From CAZHJE01 sp964532965 (GTDB lineage Bacteria > Patescibacteriota > WWE3 > UBA101185 > UBA10185): DNA of 19,313 nt. The notes under the pieces are model-generated. The model was not told the origin of the DNA. It was given only the letters and a program-made list of their open reading frames with translations, and did no database searches. This document shows, piece by piece, positions 7,782 to 14,976 of this stretch; position 1 is the stretch's first letter, and each line of letters opens with the position of its first letter. The translations under genes were made by a program, and so were the position numbers. The DNA is taken from assembly GCA_964532965.1 (NCBI GenBank), contig CAZHJE010000010.1, forward strand, positions 1 through 19,313. The letters are read 5' to 3'.

Positions 7782-9548
7782 ATGAACATTGCAAAACAAG
7801 AAAAACTACATTTGGTAATATTAGGTGTTATTGGATTTTTATTAAGATTTATTAATCTTGGCTATTCTAATTACCAAGGGGATGAAATTAAAGCATTTTT
7901 AATTCCTGACTCTGGACAATCTACATGGGATTTTTTACTAACACAACGAAAGGGACCGGTACAATTTGTCATAACGTATTTTTTGCAGGTACTTGATCCA
8001 GAACTATTGCATAGATTTATTGTTAGATTACCATTTGCATTAGCTGGCTTTATAGCTATATTTGTATTTTATAAACTAATAAAAACTCACTTTGGCAGTA
8101 AGGTAGCATTTTATTCTACATTCTTTTTTACAACTAATGGATTTATTGTTGCTTTTTCAAGACTTATTCAGTATCAGTCATTTGTAATTATATTTATGCT
8201 TTTATCTTTATATTTTTTCTCACTTGCAGCAGAAAATATAAAATATAAAGTAACAGGAATATATTTTGGATTTATCTTTTGGGCAATATCAGTTCTTTCG
8301 CATTACGATGGTGTTTTCATTTTTCCATTTGTAGCTTATTTGTTACTTAGATATATTAAGGCTAATTTTATTCGTACCCTTTCAATAAAAGCCATATTAG
8401 ATGTAAAACATATCCTCATAGGATTTGCAATTTTTTTGTTAATGCTTTTGCTATTTTATATTCCATTTATTTTACATATTGATCCAGGTACTAAGAATTA
8501 TTGGTTAGGTAGAATAACTAGTAGTGGCAGCAAAATATCAAGTTCTAAGTATCTATTTACAGTTTATCAACCAATATATGTAATACATATTTATTTAATC
8601 TTATTCTTTTTTGGTCTTATAGAAATATATAAACAATTACTCTCAAATATAACGTTAAAAGATTACGGAAAGACAAAATCAAAAATACTAAGAACATTTA
8701 AGTTACTTACATTAATCTTGCAAGATAAATTTCAACTATATAGCTCACTAACCCTTTGGTTTTTTATATCCTTTTTGTTTTTAGAATACATAGTTTCTAT
8801 TCCTGGCACTCATATATACATATATTTAATCCCAGCATTTGTATTTGTAGGATTAGGCGTAGACTGTGTTGTTACGCTCGTATCAAAAATATATAATTAC
8901 ACATTTTCTAAAGGGGTTGATATAAGAATACCTAATATTCTAAGTTATACAGCAATTACTTTTATCTTTTCTTTTATATTTCTGCAAAGCTACTTTATAT
9001 TTGTAGATAACGCAAAAGAATACCCTTGGGAGAATGAAAAGTTTCTTGTGTGGGAATTTCATAAACCCAGTGTGATATTTCATTTAAGTATGTTTGGGTT
9101 TCCATACTTTAGAGACTGGGACACTATCGAAAGGCTAGTGTTGAGTGATACTGCAGCAGTGCTTTGCCCTAAATATAAGCCTGAGTCAGAATTATGCAAT
9201 AAAACCATGCCTAAAGTTATGTATTATTCAACTAACGAAAGAGAATCTATTTCTAGATATCATATTCCTTATCAAAAAGATACTGATAGTGCAGGGTATT
9301 TTGTTCATATTAAAAATCCTCAAAGTTTCACTAATGAGATATTAAGTAATAAAGCTAACTATTGGTCGCAAAATTATTTACCAATATATACAATTAAGCG
9401 GTGTACATATGATACCGCAGTTAGAAAAGTTGCAGGTTTGTTTAATCTTGATATAAAAGAGTGTGCTAGTAGGTACTTAGATGTTGCTGATGTTTATTAT
9501 ATGTATCCTGGAAGTTTAGACGAAATACGTGATATACATGGATTTTAA
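7782..9548 (+). CDS. GT-C fold membrane glycosyltransferase (GT39/ArnT-like)
   Basis: A 588-residue polytopic membrane protein resembling the dolichyl/polyprenyl-phosphate sugar transferases (GT39, ArnT and PMT relatives). These use lipid-linked sugars on the outer face of the membrane. After TM1 (about 10-26) comes the acidic first-loop motif GDE (33-35), the position of the catalytic Asp in this superfamily. Then KGPVQFVITYFLQ, HRFIVRLPFALAGFIAIFVFYKLI and SRLIQYQSFVIIFMLLSLYF follow, all typical of the N-terminal half. About nine to eleven hydrophobic helices reach residue ~410. The last ~170 residues form a soluble, presumably extracellular domain with several cysteines (such as SDTAAVLCPKYKPESELC). 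Acceptor and donor cannot be told from sequence. It is convergent with the lipid kinase gene, only 15 bp away, and both touch polyprenyl-phosphate biology, so a shared undecaprenyl carrier is plausible. Confidence 0.85.
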   Translation: MNIAKQEKLHLVILGVIGFLLRFINLGYSNYQGDEIKAFLIPDSGQSTWDFLLTQRKGPVQFVITYFLQVLDPELLHRFIVRLPFALAGFIAIFVFYKLIKTHFGSKVAFYSTFFFTTNGFIVAFSRLIQYQSFVIIFMLLSLYFFSLAAENIKYKVTGIYFGFIFWAISVLSHYDGVFIFPFVAYLLLRYIKANFIRTLSIKAILDVKHILIGFAIFLLMLLLFYIPFILHIDPGTKNYWLGRITSSGSKISSSKYLFTVYQPIYVIHIYLILFFFGLIEIYKQLLSNITLKDYGKTKSKILRTFKLLTLILQDKFQLYSSLTLWFFISFLFLEYIVSIPGTHIYIYLIPAFVFVGLGVDCVVTLVSKIYNYTFSKGVDIRIPNILSYTAITFIFSFIFLQSYFIFVDNAKEYPWENEKFLVWEFHKPSVIFHLSMFGFPYFRDWDTIERLVLSDTAAVLCPKYKPESELCNKTMPKVMYYSTNERESISRYHIPYQKDTDSAGYFVHIKNPQSFTNEILSNKANYWSQNYLPIYTIKRCTYDTAVRKVAGLFNLDIKECASRYLDVADVYYMYPGSLDEIRDIHGF

Positions 9549-9563
9549 TATTGCGTATAAATG

Positions 9564-10259
9564 CTAAATTTTCCACATGCACTTCTGATCAACACAGTCA
9601 CACTGATAACCTAGATCTTGCGGTAATGGTTTATCGGGAAATACACACAAGCTTTGAACCTCATCATTAATAGAACCACAAATTTCATTGTTACATCCAA
9701 GTACGGTACAATCTTTTGATGAGGTACAATAAGAATTTAGTGATTCTCCATAATATATAATATCGTTTACAGGCGCAGGTTTCTTTTCGTTTGGTTTAAA
9801 TGTTGGTACTGTTAAATTAGAGTTTGGTTGTTGAATAATTTTTTCTGAAACTTTTGTATATGCTTTTTGTTCAAGAGTAAGTAAAGATGGCATTCTATGT
9901 CCAAAAACTAAAATAAAAATAACGCCTGACGTAATAGCTGTAATAAGAACGAAACCTGCTGATAAATCTTTAATTATTTTAACGATATCGCTATAACCCT
10001 GAATCAAATGATCGATAAAAACTTCTACTACGGTATTTAATAGTTCTGCTGCTAAAAGCGACCCCATTGATATAATTAAAAGCCCCCACTCTACATTGGA
10101 TATTTTAAAATGCATTCCCAGTGCTAACGATATTGAAACTATAACTACTTGAACTCTAAAATTAGCCTCGTTTAAAAGGGCATGAACTATGCCAGAAAAC
10201 GCATATTTTACGCTTTTAACATGCCTTACTGGGTGATGATTTTTAATGATGTCGTTCAT
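9564..10259 (-). CDS. DgkA-type diacylglycerol/undecaprenol kinase fused to eight-cysteine domain
   Basis: Residues 1-120 are a DgkA-family integral membrane lipid kinase, with three hydrophobic helices and the family's active-site residues: E31 in NEANFR, E72/N75/E79/D83 in AELLNTVVEVFIDH, and K97-D98 in IKDLSAG. In this family the substrate is diacylglycerol (E. coli) or undecaprenol (Gram-positives), and the product refills the phospholipid or undecaprenyl-phosphate pool. Usual length is about 120-140 aa; this protein has 231. A Pro/Lys-rich linker (145-168) leads to a C-terminal domain with exactly eight cysteines (178, 184, 189, 194, 205, 220, 222, 227) spaced SYCTSSKDC, LGCNNEIC, LCVF, YQCDCVDQKCMW. 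This resembles the eight-cysteine-cluster domain of secreted proteins. By DgkA topology this end should be outside the membrane, where four disulfides could form. It diverges from the export adaptor across about 40 bp. Confidence 0.88.
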   Translation of the reverse strand: MNDIIKNHHPVRHVKSVKYAFSGIVHALLNEANFRVQVVIVSISLALGMHFKISNVEWGLLIISMGSLLAAELLNTVVEVFIDHLIQGYSDIVKIIKDLSAGFVLITAITSGVIFILVFGHRMPSLLTLEQKAYTKVSEKIIQQPNSNLTVPTFKPNEKKPAPVNDIIYYGESLNSYCTSSKDCTVLGCNNEICGSINDEVQSLCVFPDKPLPQDLGYQCDCVDQKCMWKI

Positions 10260-10280
10260 AGTATTTTAATTAACATATTC

Positions 10281-10293
10281 ATTATAGTATAAT
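10281..10293. promoter_or_regulatory. Overlapping -10 elements, lipid kinase / exporter operon
   Basis: Plus strand TATAAT (10288-10293) ends 7 nt before ATG 10301. An overlapping TATAGT (10283-10288) is also present. On the minus strand TATAAT (10286-10281) would give a short leader of about 14 nt for the lipid kinase at 10259. The -35 elements are weak. Confidence 0.5.
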
Positions 10294-10300
10294 GGCTGGG

Positions 10301-11374
10301 ATGTTCAAGAGATTACTAACAAAAAAACGTATTATCCTTATGATAGTCCTTTTGCTTGTTGCCGTGGCATATGTTAATTATGGCAAAAATAAAGGCATTG
10401 TCGAAGTTACTAAAGTAAAAATAGAAAATATTAAAGTTAGAAAAACCATTTCAGGTAGTGGTGTTGTAACTTCGAAGAATGACGCAAGTTTATCGTTTAC
10501 AAGTGTCGGGAGACTACAAAAGATATACGTTTCTAAAGGAGATGAAGTTACAAAGGGGCAACTTTTAGCGCAACTTGATAACAGATCAGTTTATGCTGCA
10601 CTCCAAGCAACAAAAGATGCGAGAGATATTGCTTTAAGAGATTTAGATTTATACATCGAAAATTATTCTGATGATGTTGACGCTGTAGGTGGCGAAGAGG
10701 CATATAATATAAATATTAGAAGGCTTAATGAGCTAGTAAGTAAAGCCGAGGCAACGTATCAAGCACAAATTTCATCTAGCAATGATACATATTTATATGC
10801 ACCTTTTTCTGGAACAATAATTGATATTCCATTAAGTGAAGGTGAAACAGTAGGTGTTGGGAGTACGGTGATAAAAATAGCAGATTTAAATATGTTAACT
10901 TTTGAGGTTAATATTGACCAGGAAGATTACGGGTATATTAAACCAGATTTACCCGTAGAAATAACTTTAGATGCATACGAAGGCGATACATTTGTTGGTA
11001 AAATAACTGGTTTACCAAGTTATGTTAACGATTCAGCAAATGAGGAATTTTTAATTAACATCACTATAGCTGCTGATCAGGAGCAAAAACCGATATTGCT
11101 TGGGATGAAAGGTGATGCAAGTATTATTGTTGATGAGACACAAGATGCTGTACAAGCATTAACCTTTGATTCTTTGTATTCGGATGATAATGGTAACTTT
11201 GTTTGGGTAGATGAAAAATCAATAGTAAATAAAAAGTATATTGAACTCGGCATAGAGGGGGATGTATATACTGAAATAAAAACTGATCTAACAAAAGATA
11301 TTGTTATATCGCCTATTAATGCGGAGAAAACTTTGGAAACTGGTCAAAAGATAAATTATGCACAACAGAACTAG
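10301..11374 (+). CDS. HlyD/MacA-like efflux adaptor (membrane fusion protein)
   Basis: Adaptor subunit of a MacAB-type ABC exporter, anchored in the cytoplasmic membrane and extending outside. It has a basic N-terminus MFKRLLTKKR, one TM helix, then the biotinyl/lipoyl half-motif SFTSVGRLQKIYVSKGDEV...GQLLAQLD. A short helical hairpin follows, then the second half-motif YLYAPFSGTIIDIPLSEGETV with STVIKIADL, and a beta-barrel region (EVNIDQEDYGYIKPDLPVEI). Length is 357 aa from this start. An ATG nine bases upstream (10292) gives three more residues (MAG), but it lies inside the perfect TATAAT 10288-10293. With the local 6-7 nt spacing rule ATG 10301 is the better start. The helical hairpin is short, and there is no outer-membrane channel gene nearby, which fits a cell without a classic outer membrane. 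It is the first gene of a four-gene operon. Confidence 0.88.
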   Translation: MFKRLLTKKRIILMIVLLLVAVAYVNYGKNKGIVEVTKVKIENIKVRKTISGSGVVTSKNDASLSFTSVGRLQKIYVSKGDEVTKGQLLAQLDNRSVYAALQATKDARDIALRDLDLYIENYSDDVDAVGGEEAYNINIRRLNELVSKAEATYQAQISSSNDTYLYAPFSGTIIDIPLSEGETVGVGSTVIKIADLNMLTFEVNIDQEDYGYIKPDLPVEITLDAYEGDTFVGKITGLPSYVNDSANEEFLINITIAADQEQKPILLGMKGDASIIVDETQDAVQALTFDSLYSDDNGNFVWVDEKSIVNKKYIELGIEGDVYTEIKTDLTKDIVISPINAEKTLETGQKINYAQQN

Positions 11375-11379
11375 GTGAT
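11373..11379 (+). promoter_or_regulatory. Shine-Dalgarno before ABC ATPase
   Basis: AGGTGAT overlaps the adaptor stop codon and sits just before ATG 11382. It pairs with the extended anti-SD. It is the clearest Shine-Dalgarno in the window and serves an internal operon gene, unlike the leaderless first genes. Confidence 0.65.
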
Positions 11380-11381
11380 TT

Positions 11382-11846
11382 ATGACTAAGCTTTTAGAAA
11401 CTAAAAATATCACTAAGATATATAAAATTGGCGATACAGAAATACGTGCTATTAATGGGGTATCCATTCAAATTGACCAGGGAGATTTTGTAGCAATACT
11501 TGGCAAATCTGGCTCAGGAAAATCAACNNNNNNNNNNNNNNNNNNNNNNNNNNNNNNNNNNNNNNNNNNNNNNNNNNNNNNNNNNNNNNNNNNNNNNNNN
11601 NNNNNNNNNNNNNNNNNNNNNNNNNNNCAAAGAGTGGCAATAGCAAGAGCATTAGTAACCAATCCTTCAATAATACTTGCAGACGAGCCAACTGGTAATT
11701 TAGACTCAAAAACAGGGGACGAAATCATCAAATTATTTCAAAAATTAAACGCACAAGGAAAAACAATAATTATTGTTACACATGACGAAGATGTAGCAAA
11801 AGTTGCCAAAAGACAAATAGTTATTAAAGATGGCAAAGTAATATGA
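11382..11846 (+). CDS. MacB/LolD-type ABC transporter ATPase, interrupted by gap
   Basis: ATP-hydrolysing subunit of the exporter. The N-terminal part shows LLETKNITKIYKIGDTEIRAINGVSI and Walker A GKSGSGKST (41-49). The part after the Ns shows QRVAIARALV, Walker B with D-loop ILADEPTGNLDSKTG, and the H-loop IIIVTHD. The Q-loop and LSGGQ signature are absent only because they fall in the gap. Members of this family are about 220-230 aa with ~100 residues between Walker A and QRVAIARAL, while the 100 Ns stand for 33. The true locus is therefore probably ~200 bp longer than shown, and the apparent frame continuity across the Ns is accidental. TGA is the stop, and ATGA overlap (11843-11846) couples it to the next gene. 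Confidence 0.92.
   Translation: MTKLLETKNITKIYKIGDTEIRAINGVSIQIDQGDFVAILGKSGSGKSXXXXXXXXXXXXXXXXXXXXXXXXXXXXXXXXXXQRVAIARALVTNPSIILADEPTGNLDSKTGDEIIKLFQKLNAQGKTIIIVTHDEDVAKVAKRQIVIKDGKVI
11528..11627. other. 100-N scaffold gap 2
   Basis: Placeholder gap. Flanks are not repeated, and homology suggests about 300 bp of ATPase coding sequence is truly missing. Confidence 0.9.
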
Positions 11847-13027
11847 ATGTATTTGAAGTTCTTAAGTATGCGTTGTCTTCTCTTGGAATAAATAAGACGC
11901 GAACAATATTAACTATGCTTGGTGTAATTATTGGTGTGTTTTCTGTTGTACTTTTAATTGCACTTGGGCAAGGAATTCAAAATTACATTTCTGACGAATT
12001 CGAAGCGCTTGGATCGAATCTTGTATTTATATCTCCGGGAAAAGCAGATTTTACAGATGATCCTGCAAAATCTCTTACAGCAAATAAGCTAGAAGAAAAA
12101 CACGAAAAATTAATAATTACTTACGCAAGAGATGCAGTGATTGATACAACACCATATATTCTACTTGGTGAGAATGCTGAGTATAAAACAAAAAGATACT
12201 ATGCAGAGATTATTGCAGTAAACGAAAAATCACTTGATATTGTAAACTATAAACTCGATTTGGGCAGAAATTTCACCAGCTCTGAAGTCAGAGCAAATGC
12301 GAAGGTTGCAATACTAGGACCAATAATTGTTGAGGAGTTTTTTTCGAATATAAAAGATCCTATTGGTGAGCGTATATCATTAGGAGATGAAACATTCGAT
12401 GTAATTGGTACATTTATAGAAAAAGGGAGCAATTACGATGATCAAATAATTATTCCGTATACCACTGCAACTGACATTTTTGCTGTTAAGAATTTTTCGA
12501 GTATTGTTGCAAAACTTAGTACTTCCCAACCAACTGATTTATCCATAAAACAAATAGAACTTGCTCTTCTTAGAGATTTGAAAGAAGATGATTTTACTGT
12601 TTTATCTCAAGAAGACTTACTTAGTTCTATACAAAGTATACTAAATGTATTAACACTGGGGCTCGGTGCTATTGCAGGGATATCGCTCCTTGTTGGAGGT
12701 ATAGGTATTATGAATATTATGCTTGTGTCTGTCACAGAACGGACAAGAGAAATCGGATTAAGAAAAGCAGTTGGTGCATCACCATCAAATATAGCTATTC
12801 AGTTTTTATCAGAGGCTTTAGTGTTAAGTACACTGGGAGGAACGGTGGGATTACTTTTAGGTTTTATTGGTTCACTTATTGCTCAAAACTTTATTAGAAC
12901 AGAAATACCCCTATATGCGATTATATTAGCATTTGGTTTTTCAGTATCTGTTGGTATTGTTTTTGGTACATATCCTGCTATAAAAGCATCAAAAAAAGAT
13001 CCAATAGAAGCATTAAGATATGAATAA
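11843..13027 (+). CDS. FtsX/MacB-like ABC permease, first copy
   Basis: A 394-residue permease of the MacB/FtsX (type VII ABC) architecture. TM1 is about 21-43 (RTILTMLGVIIGVFSVVLLIALGQGI), followed by a large extracytoplasmic domain (about 45-262), then three C-terminal TM helices (about 268-296, 322-348, 358-382). Hallmark MNIMLVSVTERTREIGLRKAVGA (290-312) is the coupling segment facing the ATPase, and the C-terminus TYPAIKASKKDPIEALRYE is typical. It overlaps the ATPase by 4 bp and the second permease by 8 bp, so translation is probably coupled. Classic MacB fuses ATPase and permease; here they are separate genes. It is paralogous to the next gene, with 45 residues (269-313) identical. The substrate is unknown. 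Confidence 0.93.
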   Translation: MNVFEVLKYALSSLGINKTRTILTMLGVIIGVFSVVLLIALGQGIQNYISDEFEALGSNLVFISPGKADFTDDPAKSLTANKLEEKHEKLIITYARDAVIDTTPYILLGENAEYKTKRYYAEIIAVNEKSLDIVNYKLDLGRNFTSSEVRANAKVAILGPIIVEEFFSNIKDPIGERISLGDETFDVIGTFIEKGSNYDDQIIIPYTTATDIFAVKNFSSIVAKLSTSQPTDLSIKQIELALLRDLKEDDFTVLSQEDLLSSIQSILNVLTLGLGAIAGISLLVGGIGIMNIMLVSVTERTREIGLRKAVGASPSNIAIQFLSEALVLSTLGGTVGLLLGFIGSLIAQNFIRTEIPLYAIILAFGFSVSVGIVFGTYPAIKASKKDPIEALRYE

Positions 13028-14207
13028 ATTTATAGAATTACTAAATACTGCTTTTATAGCGATAATCACAAATAAAGTAAGGTCAATACTGACGATGTTA
13101 GGTGTAATAATCGGTGTTTTTGCTGTTGTTTCGATGTTATCACTTGGTAACGGCATTCAAAGTTATGTAGCTGACCAGTTTGCAGCTCTTGGTTCAGATT
13201 TAGTACTTATTGCTCCCGGTAAAGTTGATTTTGGGGATGATCCTGCAAAAGCATTTAGCAAAAATCAGTTAGACGATATACATGTTGATTTAATTAAAAG
13301 GTATGCGGGCGAGCATATCGAATATATTTCACCTTCAATCAGGACTGCATCTACGGTTGAGTATAAGACAAATAAGTATTATGCTTCATTAACTGGTTCT
13401 AATGAAGAAGCAAATAAAATATTTAATATTTCTCTCCTTGATACAGGAAGGTTCTTTACTAAGGCTGAAGTTAAAGCTAAAAAAAGAGTTGCAGTTATTG
13501 GACCTCTTGTAAAAGATAGTTTATTTCCTAATCAGAACCCGATTGGAAAAAAAGTAAAAATTAATGGCGATACATACACCGTTATTGGAGAATTTAGTAA
13601 ATTGAATGAAAGATTTGATGATAGAGTATTAGTACCCTATACCGCTTTAAGAAATACTTTGGATATTGATAATTTTTCAGGTATTTCGATAAAAATTAAA
13701 AATATTAATGATTTAGATAATTCAATGCGCCAAATAGAACTTGCGTTACTTAGAGACTTAGATGCAAATGAATTTACAGTTTTATCACAAGAAGAAATTC
13801 TTGGTTCTATTCAAAATATATTGGGTGTTTTAACATTAGGTCTTGGCGCGATTGCAGGGATCTCTCTTCTTGTTGGAGGTATAGGCATTATGAACATTAT
13901 GCTTGTATCTGTTACAGAACGAACAAGAGAAATAGGATTAAGAAAGGCGGTTGGGGCAAGTTCAATAAATATTGGTTTTCAATTTATGTTTGAGTCTATA
14001 ATACTTAGTTTATCAGGAGGGCTGATCGGCTTATTATTTGGCTATTTGTTGACAGTTGCTATAAAAAACTTTATTAGTACAAGTTTATCTTTAGGAGCAG
14101 TGCTTTTGGCACTTGGTTTCTCGGTATTTGTAGGAATAATGTTTGGTACTTATCCTGCGCTTAAAGCTGCAAAAAAAGACCCGATTGAAGCATTACGATT
14201 TGAATAA
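13020..14207 (+). CDS. FtsX/MacB-like ABC permease, second copy
   Basis: A 395-residue paralogue of the preceding permease, with the same layout: N-terminal TM helix with RSILTMLGVIIGVFAVVSMLSLGNGI, an extracytoplasmic domain, three C-terminal helices, and the end TYPALKAAKKDPIEALRFE. Both copies share PGK(A/V)DF.DDPAK early in the extracytoplasmic domain, FTVLSQE, and an identical 45-residue block running from VLTLGLG to KAVGAS. Codons in that block differ at many synonymous positions, so the duplication is old and the coupling region is under strong constraint. The extracytoplasmic domains differ much more. With one ATPase and two permeases, a heterodimeric transporter is the simplest model. 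The stop codon TAA (14205-14207) directly abuts the stop of the convergent gene. Confidence 0.93.
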   Translation: MNKFIELLNTAFIAIITNKVRSILTMLGVIIGVFAVVSMLSLGNGIQSYVADQFAALGSDLVLIAPGKVDFGDDPAKAFSKNQLDDIHVDLIKRYAGEHIEYISPSIRTASTVEYKTNKYYASLTGSNEEANKIFNISLLDTGRFFTKAEVKAKKRVAVIGPLVKDSLFPNQNPIGKKVKINGDTYTVIGEFSKLNERFDDRVLVPYTALRNTLDIDNFSGISIKIKNINDLDNSMRQIELALLRDLDANEFTVLSQEEILGSIQNILGVLTLGLGAIAGISLLVGGIGIMNIMLVSVTERTREIGLRKAVGASSINIGFQFMFESIILSLSGGLIGLLFGYLLTVAIKNFISTSLSLGAVLLALGFSVFVGIMFGTYPALKAAKKDPIEALRFE

Positions 14208-14696
14208 TTATATTTCGTTTGCCGTTTTAACAAGCTCTATTGAATAAATTGTTTCGTCTTCAATATGTAAGCTTTTAAATGTATCTGATATATCTGTTTT
14301 AAGCTCATCCTTTTCTGCAAATACTCTCCAGTCATACATATCTGGTTTCTTTTGATGGTTGTATTCATCTATTTTAGTACCGTCGATATAATCTGTTTTT
14401 TCAAATGCAAAAAGTTGTGGAAATTCATCTTGAGTTTGTTGAAATAAATCTAAAACTGTGTTCGTATTTTCAAGCCTTTTTCTTATTTCTGGTTCTTTTG
14501 AATTCGGGCTCAGCTTGATATATACAACATATTCTTTAATTTCTAGTACATCTTTCTTTGTTTCTTCAGGCGATACTTTTATATCACCTTCTTTTAGTGT
14601 TTTTTGTACAAAGATATAACCAAATACAAAAAGTAATATCCATATACTGTATGCAATAGGCTTAATATTTTTTAAAATTAAATCTTTATATTTCAT
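14208..14696 (-). CDS. Membrane-anchored protein with DUF4430-like domain
   Basis: A 162-residue protein. Basic N-terminus MKYKDLILKNIK, one hydrophobic helix (about 12-31), then an extracytoplasmic domain. The segment NTNTVLDLFQQTQDEF (77-92), then DYIDGTKIDEYN (102-113), DWRVFAE (122-128) and a final HIEDETIYSIEL (144-155) resembles the DUF4430 (transcobalamin-like) pattern: a TVLDAL helix, a small central hairpin, a W-containing strand and a terminal beta strand. This is a tentative match by eye. The start at ATG 14696 is chosen because the open frame upstream runs through antisense tRNA genes and is spurious. A TATACT on the minus strand (14725-14720) lies 23 nt upstream, within a palindromic stretch. 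The stop abuts the stop of the ABC permease with no spacer. Confidence 0.75.
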   Translation of the reverse strand: MKYKDLILKNIKPIAYSIWILLFVFGYIFVQKTLKEGDIKVSPEETKKDVLEIKEYVVYIKLSPNSKEPEIRKRLENTNTVLDLFQQTQDEFPQLFAFEKTDYIDGTKIDEYNHQKKPDMYDWRVFAEKDELKTDISDTFKSLHIEDETIYSIELVKTANEI

Positions 14697-14712
14697 AAAA
14701 TATGTTTTATGC

Positions 14713-14762
14713 ACTCTAGAGTATAGAGTTTTGTAAATAATATCATAAATATGATGTATAAT
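14713..14762. promoter_or_regulatory. Inverted repeats and -10 of tRNA-Arg promoter
   Basis: ACTCTAGAGT (14713-14722) is a perfect palindrome, nested with CTCTA-n5-TAGAG (14714-14728). ATCATA-aa-TATGAT (14742-14755) is a second perfect inverted repeat, ending one base before the TATAAT (14757-14762) that precedes tRNA-Arg. Their position over the -35/spacer region would suit an operator, but short AT-rich palindromes also occur by chance. Confidence 0.4.
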
Positions 14763-14777
14763 ACTGCTTAGTTGTTT

Positions 14778-14854
14778 GCCTCCGTAGCTCAGCGGATCAG
14801 AGCACTCGGCTTCGGACCGAGGGGTCGGGAGTTCGAATCTCTCCGGGGGCACCA
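14778..14854 (+). tRNA. tRNA-Arg (anticodon TCG)
   Basis: Full cloverleaf, 77 nt with encoded CCA. Acceptor GCCTCCG pairs with CGGGGGC (one T-G). D-arm is GCTC/GAGC. Anticodon stem CTCGG/CCGAG encloses loop CTTCGGA, giving TCG. T-arm GGGAG-TTCGAAT-CTCTC closes with one G-T. A TATAAT lies 15 nt upstream. Confidence 0.96.
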
Positions 14855-14884
14855 ATTTCTCATTAAAACAAAATGACAATGTTT

Positions 14885-14959
14885 GGGGGCGTAGCTCAGT
14901 GGTAGAGCAGCTGGCTCTTAACCAGTTTGTCGGGAGTTCAAATCTCCCCGCCCTCACCA
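14885..14959 (+). tRNA. tRNA-Lys (anticodon CTT)
   Basis: A 75-nt cloverleaf with encoded CCA. Acceptor GGGGGCG pairs with CGCCCTC. D-arm is GCTC/GAGC. Anticodon stem GCTGG/CCAGT encloses CTCTTAA, giving CTT. T-loop is TTCAAAT. It lies 30 nt after tRNA-Arg with no separate promoter, so the two are probably cotranscribed. Confidence 0.96.
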
Positions 14960-14964
14960 TTTGT

Positions 14965-14970
14965 TATAAT
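14965..14970 (+). promoter_or_regulatory. -10 element of ParB-like gene
   Basis: TATAAT begins 5 nt after the tRNA-Lys CCA and ends 6 nt before ATG 14977. No good -35 is seen; it would have to lie within the tRNA gene. Confidence 0.65.
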
Positions 14971-14976
14971 ACTTTA

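Noticed and set aside
11452..11731. Minus-strand open frames spanning gap 2
   Set aside because: They run through Ns and oppose the ABC ATPase motifs.
14697..14960. N-terminal extension of the DUF4430-like gene reading RAGRFELPTNW and ERFELPTPRSEA
   Set aside because: These residues are antisense translations of tRNA-Lys and tRNA-Arg, a well-known annotation artefact. The real start is ATG 14696, just before the TM helix.
14899..14976. Earlier in-frame ATG for the ParB-like gene
   Set aside because: It lies inside tRNA-Lys. TATAAT at 14965-14970 fits ATG 14977 instead.
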